64,000 nucleotides of DNA, taken from assembly GCA_019203745.1 (NCBI GenBank), contig CP078104.1, positions 2,976,001 to 3,040,000 of the forward strand, in the 5' to 3' direction. The notes under the pieces are model-generated. The model did not search any database. It had not been told where the DNA came from and worked only from the letters and a program-made list of their open reading frames with translations. Below are positions 31,516-50,307 of this stretch, piece after piece (the first letter of the stretch is position 1; every line of letters starts with the position of its first letter). The translations under genes were made by a program, and so were the position numbers. Source of the stretch: Chryseobacterium sp. E1. Its GTDB lineage: Bacteria; Bacteroidota; Bacteroidia; Flavobacteriales; Weeksellaceae.

Positions 31516-31546
31516 TTTGTAGTTTCAAAAATATTTTATACTTTTG
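31516..31546 (+). promoter_or_regulatory. Promoter of rplK-rplA-rplJ-rplL (consensus Bacteroidota type)
   Basis: TTTG at 31516-31519, exactly 19 bases, then TACTTTTG at 31539-31546. A leader of roughly 90 bases follows before rplK. This new promoter explains how rplK is expressed although it is detached from nusG. Confidence 0.8.
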
Positions 31547-31642
31547 CAGTCCAAAAGTAGGCTTATCATAGGTGAGTGCGATAACCTGCTGAATAATAAA
31601 TGCTTCCAAACTCATTAATTATTCAAATTTAAAAAACAAACA

Positions 31643-32089
31643 ATGGCTAAGAAAGTCTTTAAAATGGTAAAGCTTCAGGTGAAAGGTGGCGCAGCTAACC
31701 CTTCTCCACCAGTAGGTCCGGCATTAGGTTCTGCAGGTGTGAACATCATGGAGTTTTGTAAGCAATTTAACGGAAGAACCCAAGATAAGCCAGGGCAAGT
31801 TTTACCTGTAGTAATTACAGTATACGAAGACAAATCTTTTGAATTCGTTATTAAAACTCCACCTGCAGCAATCCAGTTAATGGATGCGGCTAAGATCAAA
31901 GGAGGTTCCGGTGAACCAAACAGAAACAAAGTAGGTTCTGTATCTTGGGATCAAGTGAAAAAAATCGCTGAGGACAAAATGAGTGACCTTAACTGCTTTA
32001 CAATGGATTCTGCAGTTTCTATGGTTGCAGGTACTGCTAGATCTATGGGATTAAGAGTAACAGGAACTAAACCAACTTTTAACGCTTAA
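31643..32089 (+). CDS. rplK: 50S ribosomal protein L11
   Basis: 148 residues, unbroken. [33 protein letters not shown] and [18 protein letters not shown] are diagnostic of L11, part of the GTPase-associated stalk base. It starts the rplKAJL unit, 12 bases before rplA. Confidence 0.98.
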   Translation: MAKKVFKMVKLQVKGGAANPSPPVGPALGSAGVNIMEFCKQFNGRTQDKPGQVLPVVITVYEDKSFEFVIKTPPAAIQLMDAAKIKGGSGEPNRNKVGSVSWDQVKKIAEDKMSDLNCFTMDSAVSMVAGTARSMGLRVTGTKPTFNA

Positions 32090-32100
32090 AACTATTAGAA

Positions 32101-32793
32101 ATGGCAAAATTGACTAAAAAGCAAAAGGAAGCTTTAAGCAAAGTAGAAAAAGGAAGAATCTATAACCTTGAAGAAGGTTCAGCTCTTGTAAAAGAAGTGA
32201 ACACTGCAAAGTTTGATGCTTCTGTAGATATCGCTGTAAGATTAGGTGTAGACCCAAGAAAAGCAAACCAAATGGTAAGAGGTGTTGTATCTCTTCCTCA
32301 CGGTACTGGTAAAGATGTTAAAGTATTAGCTCTTGTAACTCCAGATAAAGAAGCAGAAGCTAAAGCTGCTGGTGCTGACTATGTAGGTCTTGACGAATAT
32401 TTACAAAAAATTAAAGATGGTTGGACAGACGTTGACGTAATCGTTACGATGCCAGCTGTTATGGGTAAATTAGGTCCATTAGGTAGAGTATTAGGTCCAA
32501 GAGGTTTAATGCCTAACCCTAAATCAGGAACTGTAACAATGGAAATTGGTAAAGCAGTAACTGAAGTAAAAGCAGGTAAAATTGATTTCAAAGTAGACAA
32601 GTATGGTATCATCCATGCTGGTATTGGTAAAGTATCTTTCGATGCTGCTAAGATCAAAGAAAATGCTCAGGAATTAATCCAGACATTGATCAAAATGAAA
32701 CCAACTGCTGCTAAAGGAACTTATGTGAAGTCTATCTATTTGTCTTCTACAATGAGCCCGGGTATTGCAATTGATACTAAATCTGTTAACTAA
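32101..32793 (+). CDS. rplA: 50S ribosomal protein L1
   Basis: 230 residues, unbroken. [49 protein letters not shown] and [19 protein letters not shown] are classical L1. L1 forms the stalk over the E site and in many bacteria represses its own operon by binding the leader. Confidence 0.98.
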   Translation: MAKLTKKQKEALSKVEKGRIYNLEEGSALVKEVNTAKFDASVDIAVRLGVDPRKANQMVRGVVSLPHGTGKDVKVLALVTPDKEAEAKAAGADYVGLDEYLQKIKDGWTDVDVIVTMPAVMGKLGPLGRVLGPRGLMPNPKSGTVTMEIGKAVTEVKAGKIDFKVDKYGIIHAGIGKVSFDAAKIKENAQELIQTLIKMKPTAAKGTYVKSIYLSSTMSPGIAIDTKSVN

Positions 32794-32810
32794 TATTTAA
32801 TCCTAAGACA

Positions 32811-33398
32811 ATGACAAAAGACCAAAAAGTTGTAGCGATACAAGAGATCAAAGATTTGCTTCAGGATGCAAAAGTAGTATACGTAGCAGATCTAGAAGGT
32901 TTGAACGCTGGTAAATCTTCAGATTTCAGAAGACAGGCTTTCAAACAAAACATTAAAGTAAAAGTTGTAAAAAATACACTTTTACAAAAAGCAATGGAGC
33001 AGATTGAAGGAGTAGATTATTCTGAAATGTTCCCATCTTTCAAAGGAAACTCAGCATTAATGATTGCTGAAACAGCTAACGCTCCTGCGAAACTTATCCA
33101 AGGATTCAGAAAGAAAGAAGAGAAGCCAGCTTTAAAGTCTGCTTTTGTTCAAGAAACTTTCTATGTTGGTGACAACAACCTAGACATGTTGGCTAACATC
33201 AAGTCTAGAGAAGAAATGATCGGTGAAATCATCGGATTACTTCAGTCTCCAATCCAGAGAGTTGTTTCTGCTCTTCAAAACAAACCTGAAACTGTAGAAG
33301 CTAAAGCTGAAGAAGCTGCTCCTGCGGTAGAAGAAACTCCTGCTGCTGAAGCTCCTGAAGCTGCTGCAGATAGCACTGAAGAAACAAGTGCTGAATAA
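32811..33398 (+). CDS. rplJ: 50S ribosomal protein L10
   Basis: 195 residues, unbroken. The N-terminal LEGLNAGKSSDFRRQAF, KVVKNTLLQKAME and FKGNSALMIAE are typical; it anchors the L7/L12 stalk. The C-terminal tail is long and rich in Ala/Glu (about 30 residues from AKAEEAAPAVEE), a common flavobacterial extension. Confidence 0.97.
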   Translation: MTKDQKVVAIQEIKDLLQDAKVVYVADLEGLNAGKSSDFRRQAFKQNIKVKVVKNTLLQKAMEQIEGVDYSEMFPSFKGNSALMIAETANAPAKLIQGFRKKEEKPALKSAFVQETFYVGDNNLDMLANIKSREEMIGEIIGLLQSPIQRVVSALQNKPETVEAKAEEAAPAVEETPAAEAPEAAADSTEETSAE

Positions 33399-33444
33399 TT
33401 ACACTCAAAAAATTAAATAAATAATCAACAAAAACATTACAACA

Positions 33445-33813
33445 ATGTCAGATTTAAAAAATTTAGCTGAAACGCTAGTAAACCTAACTGTAAAAGACGT
33501 AAACGAATTAGCTGCTATCCTTAAGGATGAGTACGGAATTGAGCCAGCTGCTGCTGCTGTAGTTGTTGCTGCAGGTGGTGCAGGTGATGCTGCTGAAGAA
33601 AAGACTGAATTCGACGTAATTCTTAAGTCTGCAGGTGCTTCTAAATTAGCTATCGTTAAATTAGTAAAAGATTTAACTGGTGCTGGTCTTAAAGAAGCTA
33701 AAGATATCGTAGACGGAGCTCCTGCTGCAATTAAGCAAGGTGTTTCTAAAGACGAAGCTGAAGCTCTTAAGAAGCAATTAGAAGAAGCTGGTGCTGAAGT
33801 AGAATTGAAATAA
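33445..33813 (+). CDS. rplL: 50S ribosomal protein L7/L12
   Basis: 122 residues. N-terminal dimer domain [19 protein letters not shown], Ala-rich hinge, and C-terminal factor-binding domain [20 protein letters not shown] with [13 protein letters not shown]. Last gene of rplKAJL; a strong terminator follows and rpoB is 5.1 kb further on. Confidence 0.98.
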   Translation: MSDLKNLAETLVNLTVKDVNELAAILKDEYGIEPAAAAVVVAAGGAGDAAEEKTEFDVILKSAGASKLAIVKLVKDLTGAGLKEAKDIVDGAPAAIKQGVSKDEAEALKKQLEEAGAEVELK

Positions 33814-33836
33814 TTTCAGTTTTATTATAAATATAG

Positions 33837-33866
33837 AAGCCCGGGCAAATGCCCGGGCTTTTTTTG
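33837..33866 (+). terminator. Strong terminator after rplL
   Basis: AAGCCCGGGCA / TGCCCGGGCTT stem, GC-rich, with a 2-3 base loop and a T7 tail. It cuts the usual rplL-rpoB read-through. Confidence 0.95.
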
Positions 33867-34706
33867 GCTATACTCCTTTATAATTACAACAATTTAAATA
33901 TAAGTGTATTTAAATATTATTACACTAAAAATTATGATATAGTTTTATTATTGTATATTTGTTAATTATTAATATAGTTTATTGATTTATTACTGTTATT
34001 GCTTGTGTTTAAGTGATTTTTTTAATAAAATATTGTTTTGATTAAAAAATTATTATATTTGTATTGAAAAAAACACAACAGAATTGGATAGAAATTACTT
34101 TCTTTCCTATGGTCATAAATTTGCATTGATATTGCTGTTGACGGCTATAGGAAAACTAAACACTAAATTTATATCTGTAGTCACAGATAAAGCAGACCTT
34201 CTGCAATACACAGATGTAAATAATCATCTGCAATTACAGCTTGCCGGTGTTTCTATACATCCATCAATGAGTACGATAAATATGGCCAACGTTTTGGATA
34301 ACGAGAAGGATAATCAATATACTCAAGGATGTGTTGATCGTATTTTCAATTATAAGTTCCCTTTTATTGTAAACAGTAAAGATTTTTCTCCTTCTTTTCT
34401 GAATGATATTGAGTTGTTGACCGTCACATATGAATGGTATTCATTACATGCGATATACAATAAACACATATTGACCAAATTCGAAAAAATCAAGAAATTC
34501 TACATTAATTCTTGTAAGTTGGTTGACGGTTTTAAATTTATTATTAAAATTCCAGATAAACTTATATAACCTTTTTATACTCAAACAGTATTTCCTAAAC
34601 TTAACAGTTCTTTTAGCGAAACCATTTGTCATTCCATTTATTATTTAAATGAAATCACCAGAGGACTGTCTACTATTAAAACACACAAAAAAACATATCA
34701 TTAGAA
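33867..34706. other. AT-rich region with one doubtful reading frame
   Basis: About 840 bases. From 34084 to 34569 a 161-codon frame is open but has only a TTG to begin with and no recognisable domain or signal peptide; its composition looks non-coding. It could be a decayed gene. Nothing else is visible here. Confidence 0.4.
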
Positions 34707-35866
34707 ATGAAAAACAAATTATTCATTCTTGCACTTTTATCTGCAAGTTTACCAACATTAGCACAGGTTGGGATTAATACAGGATCACCTCAGGCCACCC
34801 TGGATGTGACAGGAACGCCGGAAACGGCAACTAAGTTAGACGGTATCATTGCTCCAAGGCTTACAGGAGCTCAGCTTAAAACAAAAAATTATACGTCTGC
34901 CCAGACAGGGGCATTGGTATTTGTTACTGCAGCTGAAGCAGCACCTTCGGGACAGACTGTAGATGTATTATCTCCGGGATATTACTTTTTGACGGAACCA
35001 AATGGAATGGTTTAAGTACAAACTGGAATACCATAGGAAATACAGGAACTACTGCTACCGCATCTACACTGGGAACAGATATTACCAAAGGAAATTATTT
35101 GGGAACCACTGACGGTCAGAGCCTTGTTCTGGCTACTCAGAAGAATGTAAAAGCAATATTGGATGTTAACGGAACCCTGCAAGGTGGGAATTCTAATGAT
35201 GCAACAGGTGCTTATGCAGCTTTTTCCTGGGGGTCAAATAATACAACCAATGCTGTATCTTCCAATGTTGCGATAGGAAGAAATAATACCGCTACTGCCA
35301 ACAATGCAAACTTTCCATCTATAGCTATAGGGGCAAATAATTCAGCAACGAGTGGAGCAAAAATCATTGGAAATTCCAATACGGCAACAGGAGCAAATCA
35401 TTTTGTATTTGGAAATTCAAATACAGTAACTGGTGTAACAGGATTAACATTAGGGAACGCTCATACCAATAAAGGAGGAATTGCAATAGGAAGCGGAAAT
35501 ACAGTAGACCCGAACAGCTTTGCAGTGGGCTCAGCAAGCTTTGCTTTAGGAGGTAAAGCCTTCGTAGCCGGATTTTCCGGAACCGCAAATCCCGGGCAGT
35601 CTGTGTATGCTAATGGCGCTCACGTATTTTTCAATGAAAATAATGCCACAACTACTGATATAGGCATCAATATGGTTCCCAATTCAACCAATTTTGCTGA
35701 TCTGGAAGTAAGTAAAGCCATACTGATCAAAGCCAGCACAAAACCTACTTGTAATGCTGCCAATGCAGGAACTATTGTATATGAACTGATAGGAACAACA
35801 GGAAGTTTCGTAGGATGTAAACAAACAGGACCTAATGCCACTGATTTTTCATGGCAGACACTTTAA
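34707..35866 (+). CDS. Secreted protein with YadA-head-like repeats (frame broken)
   Basis: About 386 residues. Signal peptide LFILALLSASLPTLA, then QVGINTGSPQATLDVTG. A linker (SPGYYFFDGTKWNGLSTNW, across a break near 34990) leads to a repeat region at about residues 170-290 with short units such as VAIGRNNTATANN, IAIGANNSATSGA, KIIGNSNTATGAN, HFVFGNSNTVTG and IAIGSGNTVDP. Such AxGxxNxAxG units build left-handed beta-roll heads of trimeric adhesins. There is no C-terminal YadA barrel and no T9SS domain, so anchoring is unexplained. Surface role inferred. Confidence 0.75.
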
Positions 35867-35898
35867 TAGAAAACACAAACTTTATAAAACAATACAAA

Positions 35899-38481
35899 AT
35901 GACCAAAAATTATTCGGGAAACTGGCTGTAATGCTTATGACATTAGTGATGTCTGTAATAGTATTGGGACAGCAGGGTTATGAACCCATCCGGGGATGGG
36001 AGTAGAGGCAAAACCTGTCAGCAATTCAGGAATTTGTCTGGCGTGTTACAACGGGAGTATGAACCCGGTGGTGGATGCTGATCTTGACAATAAAGTAAGT
36101 ATGGGGAACTTTGCTTCTTTATTAAGCGGGAACGGAATCTCTGTAAAAAATAATAACACTACTTATCCGGCAGGGTATATTACAGGATTTAATGTGGATC
36201 TTGGGACAAGCTTTATTACCGTAGATCTTTTAAGCTCTTTGAGAATCAGTACCTATAAAAACGGAGTTCTGCAGGAAACTACCACCAGCAGTACTTTATT
36301 GTCTGTGCCGGCATTTGGAGGCAATAAAAACAGAATATTCCTTCATTTTAAAACAACAAAAGAATTTAACGAGGTAAGGCTGTATCAAACCAATGTGCTG
36401 TCAGTATTCAGTTCTATGAATGTGTATTATGCCTTTGCGTTTGATCCTGCAAAAGTACCTACAGATAACAATGGAATTTGTGATGATATCATTGCCGGAA
36501 GTGGTGTTGACGGAAATGTTTCCGGAAGCAGCAGCTTTCTAGCTCCGCTTTCATATGTTCAGAACAGAGAAAGAATAGGTGATGGTGATAAAAACTCTTA
36601 TGGATCTATTGTGCTTCCGGTAGGATTGTTAGGCTCTTATTCAGTGGGAGTTTTAGATAAAAACCAGGTATACCCTGCAGGCAACAGAACCGGATTTGTG
36701 ATTGAACCGGATGATCAGGGGAAATTATTAAGTGCTGAATTCCTGAAGAATATTACTGTGGAAACCTATTTATTCGGACAGCTCCAGGATTCAAAACAGT
36801 TATCAGACGGCGGAGGTCTTATCAATATTAAAGTTATTAGCTATGGTTCAGGAAGGCAAAAAGTAACATTGACTACAACCAAGCCTTTCAATGAGGTTAG
36901 GCTAAAGATTACTCAGACAGTAGGGTTTAATTTAGGAAAACTGAATGTGTACTATGCATTCGAAGAGCCTGTAGGCTGTGAATGTGATGATAAAATTCAG
37001 ACAAGCGGATCTTCAGTTCAGGGCGATATTGTGAATGGATTCGGATGGACGCAGTCTGGCTTGGGACTTCTTTCTCCAAGCCTTACCAATACAGGGGCAG
37101 TGGTGGATAATAATCCTTCCAATTATGCAAGACTTACTTTCCCATTGTTAGGAACTTTTCTTTTCTCTGCAAACTTAACGGTGGGAAGCAACGGCTTACT
37201 TCCTAAAAATACTGTCGCAGGATATACTGTTGAAAAAACAGGCGGTCTGATCGAGTCAGTATTTTGGATGCAGTTGTCGTTCAGTTCTATAACGGCAATA
37301 CTTTGACGGATACCTTTACTTCAGGAAGCCTTATTACAGGGAATTTCTTTACCAGCGGATCCAATAAATTTTATATCGGAGGGAAGGCAACCAAACCTTT
37401 CAACCGTATAAAAATTACATTCAGTTCATTGCTATCTGTAAACTTATCTCAGGGGTATAATATTTATAATGCTTTTGCCAGTAAAGATGATGATAACGAT
37501 GGGGTTCCAAACTGTTTCGACCGTTGTCCAAACGGAGATGATAGTATTGATAATAACGGTAACGGTATTCCTGACTGTGCGGAAGGATGTACTGTAATTA
37601 ATGATAAATCTCCAACGCTGGATACGGATGGTGACGGTATTGTGGACGCTTGTGATTTTGATTCTGATAATGATGGTATTCCGGATTCAATGGAAGACTT
37701 TGATAAGAATAGTAAATTTGAAGATGATGATATGGAAGGTGATATTTTGATTACTCCTGTATTGGGAGACGGAATTCCAAATTACCGTGATCTTGATTCT
37801 GATAATGACGGAATTCTGGATTTATTTGAATCAGGTATTCCAACATCAGTGATCAGTCAGATTGATGCAGATCGTAACGGAATTATTGATGCAGGTGTTG
37901 CCGTAGGTAAAAACGGTCTGGCCGATATACTGGAAACATATCCGGATTCCGGAACTTTAAAATATACGCTGAAAAATACAGATGGAGATAACAGACCTGA
38001 TTTCCTTGATCTCACTTCCAACGGATCAGAGCTGGATCTGTATCAGATCGGAAAAGGTAATCTTGATACATTAGGAGGCGGGTTTATCTCTACGATTAAC
38101 GATGCGGATAAAGACGGTATTCAGGCTGTAGTAGATACGGATCTTGTGAAAAGAGGTGCACCAAACTCACCACTTTCACCATATGCCACATTATTGAAAA
38201 ACGCATCTGATACAGCAGCGAAAATTACAGCTTCAGACGTTACAGAGGTTGTTAATGATGTGAAGATATATCCAAACCCGGTAAAGGCTGGAGAAAATCT
38301 TATGATTACATCTGCTGAAGAAGGAGTGTATACTTTATTCTCTACAGAAGGTAAGGTGGTAAAATCGGATAAATTCTCTTCACGTACCGGTATTGATACT
38401 GCTTCATTGCCAACAGGAGTTTATATCATCAAGATTGAAACCAAAACAACAGTGAAATCTTATAAGGTAATTGTAAAATAA
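35899..38481 (+). CDS. Large T9SS-exported protein with three repeat modules and thrombospondin-type-3-like repeats (frame broken)
   Basis: About 861 residues. The signal peptide (LFGKLAVMLMTLVMSVIVLGQ) is restored by adding one base near 35908 and one near 35990. Three related modules of about 140-170 residues each end in a KPFNEVRL...LNVYYAFA-type motif, at about residues 145-180, 330-360 and 490-520. Next come acidic calcium-type repeats (DDDNDGVPNCFDRCPNGDD, DTDGDGIVDACDFDSDNDGI). The end has a type A sorting domain: VKIYPNPVKAGENL to GVYIIKIETKTTVKSYKVIVK. A break near 37260. Exported to or through the outer membrane; ligand unknown. Confidence 0.85.
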
Positions 38482-38504
38482 TCTTGTAACTTCATAATAA
38501 GGTG

Positions 38505-38536
38505 AAGGCTGCTCGTTTTCGGGCAGCCTTTTTTTA
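38505..38536 (+). terminator. Terminator after the T9SS protein gene
   Basis: AAGGCTGCTCG / (C)GGGCAGCCTT stem and a T7 tail. Confidence 0.9.
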
Positions 38537-38564
38537 TTTAACAGCTTAAAAATGAGGTAATTTA

Positions 38565-38596
38565 TTTGTTATTGTGGATAACTTTTTGTATCTTTG
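38565..38596 (+). promoter_or_regulatory. Promoter of rpoBC
   Basis: TTTG at 38565-38568 and TATCTTTG at 38589-38596, 20 bases apart. It gives rpoB its own promoter after the inserted genes. Confidence 0.75.
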
Positions 38597-38599
38597 CCC

Positions 38600-38918
38600 C
38601 TCTTTTGGCGCTAAAAATTGTTTGTAAATTTATAAAATACTGAAAATCAACTCTTTCACTGTGTGATACAGGAAAGGGATTTTGTGTTTGTAGGTATTAC
38701 GGGTAATATAGCCTCAAAAGTAATAAAAATATTTTGCATTACGCTGTGAAAAGATATACCAGTGTTGCAGTTAGAGAGAGCCAAGTACAAAGTTAAAGAG
38801 CCGGAAGGTCCTTCGTGAGCGCCAAAAACACTTTTACCTTTTACTTTACCTTGTTTCTTGTTCTTTTCTGATATTTTTTAATGAATCAAAATATTTTTAA
38901 CCCTTTCTTAAAAGTTTT
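38600..38918 (+). promoter_or_regulatory. Long untranslated leader of rpoB
   Basis: About 320 bases without a convincing reading frame separate the promoter from the rpoB start. It is less AT-rich than nearby spacers (GAGAGAGCCAAG, GAGCCGGAAGGTCC) and may fold. Position and composition suggest a structured, possibly regulatory leader; no known riboswitch motif recognised. Confidence 0.45.
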
Positions 38919-42736
<3,818 letters not shown>

Positions 42737-42742
42737 GATATC

Positions 42743-47122
<4,380 letters not shown>

Positions 47123-47130
47123 AATTAATG

Positions 47131-47190
47131 ATTTGAAATTTGGGATTTGAAATTATTTTTATATTTTCACAATCTCAAATTTCGAATTTT
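47131..47190. repeat. Imperfect inverted repeat between rpoC and the DUF3467 gene
   Basis: ATTTGAAATTTGGGATT (47131) is an imperfect inverse of AATCTCAAATTTCGAAT (47171), with a loop of about 23 bases. It could act as an RNA processing site or weak terminator. Confidence 0.5.
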
Positions 47191-47209
47191 AAAAACATAA
47201 TTTATAACA

Positions 47210-47515
47210 ATGGACAACAATCAAAATCCACAAGACGGAAACATCAACATCGAATTAAACGAAATGGTAGCTGCTGGTATCTATGCTAACTTAGCTTTGG
47301 TAAACCACTCTCCATCTGAATTTGTAGTAGACTTTATTCAGTTGATGCCAGGTGTTCAGCAGGCTAAAGTAAGATCAAGAGTTATTCTTGCTCCACTTCA
47401 CGCTAAAAGAGTATTAAACGCTCTTCAGCAGAACATCGCTAACTACGAGCAGCAGTTCGGAGAAATCAAAGAAGTTGAGCCTTTCGTATTAGGTGGAAAC
47501 AACGTACAAGCGTAA
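47210..47515 (+). CDS. DUF3467-family protein
   Basis: 101 residues, unbroken. IELNEMVAAGIYANLALVNH, SEFVVDFIQLMPGVQQAKV and RVILAPLHAKRVLNALQQNI match the DUF3467 family of small cytoplasmic proteins. In Bacteroidota it commonly follows rpoC, so a link with transcription is plausible but unproven. Confidence 0.88.
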   Translation: MDNNQNPQDGNINIELNEMVAAGIYANLALVNHSPSEFVVDFIQLMPGVQQAKVRSRVILAPLHAKRVLNALQQNIANYEQQFGEIKEVEPFVLGGNNVQA

Positions 47516-47538
47516 GATTTCTTTTACAATAAAATAGA

Positions 47539-47566
47539 ATGCCCCGGTTTTTATCGGGGCATTTTT
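47539..47566 (+). terminator. Terminator after the DUF3467 gene
   Basis: AATGCCCCG / CGGGGCATT stem followed by T-rich sequence; ends the rpoBC-DUF3467 unit. Confidence 0.85.
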
Positions 47567-47780
47567 ATTAAAGATACCGCCTTAAAATACTCGGAATTCA
47601 AAATAGATACCCGGTATTTTTTCAACTTTAATAGGGGTATTCTTAATAATACTTTCTTATTTTTATATTATATTTAGTTATTTATTAAAGTTTTTGCGGA
47701 GATATTGAAATAGTTTTAAATATATAACATAGGAGTTGTTCAATTTTATATATTTGTTTCAGATACTTGACAAAAAAGAT

Positions 47781-48430
47781 ATGATAAGTAACCAATTTAT
47801 TCTTCAGAAATTTGGTTTTTTAGGCAGTGACTTTTCGACAGAACTCGAGAAACATGCTGTGATGACCTCTATAAAAGCCAAGACAGAGATTATAAGGGAA
47901 GGACAGAAAAATAAATATGTCCCTTTTCTGATCAAAGGCTCCATTAAAGTCTTTACCCTGAATGACGGGCGCGAACTTATTTATTATTATATTAAGCCCA
48001 GCGACAGCTGTCTTATGACCTTTTCTTCTATTTTTACAGATTATGTTAGCAGGGTATATGCTGTGGCGGAAGAAGATTCTGAAGCACTGCTGATTCCTGT
48101 TTCAGTAATGCATGACTGGCTGATCCGCTTTCCGGAAATCAATAAATTATTTTACCGTGAATATGACAGACGTTTCTCAGAGGTCATGAATATGGTGAAT
48201 GATGCGGTTTTTCACAGACTGGATAAAAGAGTACTGAATTATATTAAACAACAGATTACGCTTACCGGAAACAACCCCATTAAGATAACGCATCGTGAAA
48301 TAGCCAACAACCTGGGAACTTCAAGGGAAGTGGTAAGCAGAGTATTAAAAAAATTGAAAGCGACGGAGAAATTCTACAGACTAAAGAAGGAATTAAAATA
48401 GCTGTGAATGAGAATGTTAGATTGATCTAA
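47781..48430 (+). CDS. Crp/Fnr-family transcriptional regulator (frame broken at 3' end)
   Basis: About 216 residues. An N-terminal cyclic-nucleotide-binding-like beta-roll (GQKNKYVPFLIKGSIKVF, ELIYYYIKPSDSCLMTFSSIF) is followed by a C-terminal helix-turn-helix with ITHREIANNLGTSREVVSRVLKKL. A break near 48350 hides the proper end ESDGEILQTKEGIKIAVNENV, with stop at 48428-48430. I choose the ATG at 47781. No Fe-S cysteine cluster is seen, so it is not FNR itself. It is the likely regulator of the following five-gene group. Confidence 0.88.
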
Positions 48431-48557
48431 TTCATATTGTTTTAAAAGTTTTTGTTTCGTGATTGATAAAAACAATTTCCATGGTGACTTTTATCACACA
48501 TTTTTGAATTGAGAACTCTATAAGTTTGTCATATGATAATTAAAATCAAATTAGAAT

Positions 48558-49399
48558 ATGACAAAAGCTCTCTTATTTTTGTCGGTATTTTTTTCAGGTT
48601 TTGCCTTTGCACAGGAGGATCTGCTGAAAGATATTGACACCATCAAAACCAATACAGAAACCTCACAACCCGCCTTCAAGGCCCTTCAGATTGTTACAGG
48701 ACAATCTACAAAACTTCCTGCAAAAAAAAGAATGGTACATGATTGTTGCCCATAGGTTCGGTGATATCAGTGCAGGATTTAAGGATTTTTTTGGTCTTGA
48801 TAATGCTTCTACAAAATTAGGCGTTATTTATGGTGTTTCAGACGCTGTCTCAGTCAGCCTCTCCAGAGAAACCAATATGAAAACCTTTGAAGGCGCTGTC
48901 AAATATCGGCTGGTAAGACAAAGTGAAAACTTTCCGGTAGATATTGCCGGTTATAATGTAATGGCCATAAATACTGCTTTGGATAAAGATACTTATCCAC
49001 ACCTTAAGTTCAACGACAGACTTTCATACCTTACCCAGGCACTCATCTCAAGACGGTTTAATGATAAGCTTTCATTGCAGCTTACCCCTTCCTATGTTCA
49101 TAAGAACCTTTATGATCCGGGCATTGAAGATAAAAATCAGTTTCTGGCAGGTTTGGGCGGACGCTATAAAATATCAAAAGAGTCTCTGTGAATGCAGAGT
49201 ATTTTGTGAATTTCGATAATCACAGTTTTTATAAAAACCCTCTTTCATTAGGGGTAGATATAGAAACCGGGGACATGTTTTTCAGCTTTTATTCACCAAT
49301 TCCCAGATCAATTCAGATATAGGATATCTTACCAATGCATCCGGCAATTGGGGAAAAGGACATATTTTCTTTGGGTTTAATCTTTATAGAGTCTTTTAA
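48558..49399 (+). CDS. DUF5777-family beta-barrel protein (frame broken)
   Basis: About 280 residues with a signal peptide (ALLFLSVFFSGFAFAQ). After EWYMIVAHRFGDISAGFKDF come FGLDNASTKLGVIYGVSD and many alternating beta-strands ending GHIFFGFNLYRVF, as expected for an outer-membrane barrel of the DUF5777 family. Breaks near 48730 (one A too many), 49185 and 49270. Role unknown; often found with c-type heme and YceI proteins. Confidence 0.8.
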
Positions 49400-49400
49400 T

Positions 49401-49750
49401 ATGAAAAAATTAGTATACCTGTTGAGCTTATCCTCAATGATCATCCTGAACAGCTGTGACAGCAGGACCTATGAAGAAATATCAGACAATACGCCTGTTG
49501 TATTGCCTGTAAAATATACAGCAGACATAAAACCGATTATAGACAACAACTGTATCGGATGTCATTCTGCAGACGGCTTTATTAAACCTTTGGCAACTTA
49601 CGATCAGGTGAAAGCCAATATAGACGGGATTCTGGATCGCATCCAAAGACCCAATGGCGACCCGGAAAAAATGCCTAAAGGAGGTTCATTATCTGCAACG
49701 CAGATCAACACTTTATTAAATGGAAGGCTGATGGGCTTAGTGAAAATTAA
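49401..49750 (+). CDS. c-type heme lipoprotein (frame broken at 3' end)
   Basis: About 116 residues. The lipoprotein signal has lipobox IILNSC. A single heme-attachment motif CIGCH lies in IIDNNCIGCHSADGF, with a probable distal Met in KMPKGG. The expected end W.ADGLSEN with stop at 49748-49750 is recovered by adding one A near 49720. Start 2 bases after the DUF5777 stop. A small periplasmic or membrane-tethered electron carrier, by inference. Confidence 0.8.
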
Positions 49751-49762
49751 AAAATATTTGAT

Positions 49763-50307
49763 ATGAAAAAGTTAATACTATTGAGTGCATCCCTGCTTTT
49801 TGCCGGTTATGCTTCAGCACAGAAATATAGCTCCAAGACAGGGAAGGTTACCTTCGAAGCTTCAGTACCGCTATTTGAAGATATTTATGCCCAGGATGAC
49901 AACAATACCGTTGTGATCAACGCTGATACCGGAGAAATGGCCTCTGTTTCCGCTGTAAAGAACTTTCATTTTAAAACAAAACTCATGGAAGAGCATTTCA
50001 ATGAAAGCTACGCAGAAACAGCAAAATATCCTAAAACAACCTTCAAGGGGAAAATTGCAGGCTTTGATAAAACAAAACTTACGGCAAGCCCGCAAAAGTA
50101 TACCGTTCAGGGTACCCTTAATTTTCATGGGGTGGATAAAGCGGTTTCTTCTACAGCTGCGATCTATGCAAAAGACGGAAAATCTATATGCAGGGTAACT
50201 TTGTGGCCAGACCGGCAGATTATAAAGTGACCATTCCGAAAATGGTAACGAAGAAAATTGCGGAAAATGTAAATGTCGAGTATAACTATGTACTGATCAA
50301 ACAATGA
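49763..50307 (+). CDS. YceI-family protein (frame broken)
   Basis: About 181 residues with signal peptide LILLSASLLFAGYASAQ. YSSKTGKVTFEASVPL, EMASVSAVKNFHFKTKLMEEHF, YPKTTFKGKI and GTLNFHGVDKAV are the lipocalin-like YceI fold, which binds long isoprenoids. A break near 50190 precedes the end ARPADYKVTIPKMV. The stop overlaps the next ATG (ATGA at 50304). Confidence 0.9.

Noticed and set aside
34084..34569. Hypothetical protein of 161 residues
   Set aside because: Only a TTG start, no signal peptide or motif, AT-rich composition like the surrounding spacer. Mentioned under the intergenic entry only.
34707..35866. Classical trimeric autotransporter adhesin
   Set aside because: Head-like repeats are present but there is no stalk and no C-terminal membrane anchor.
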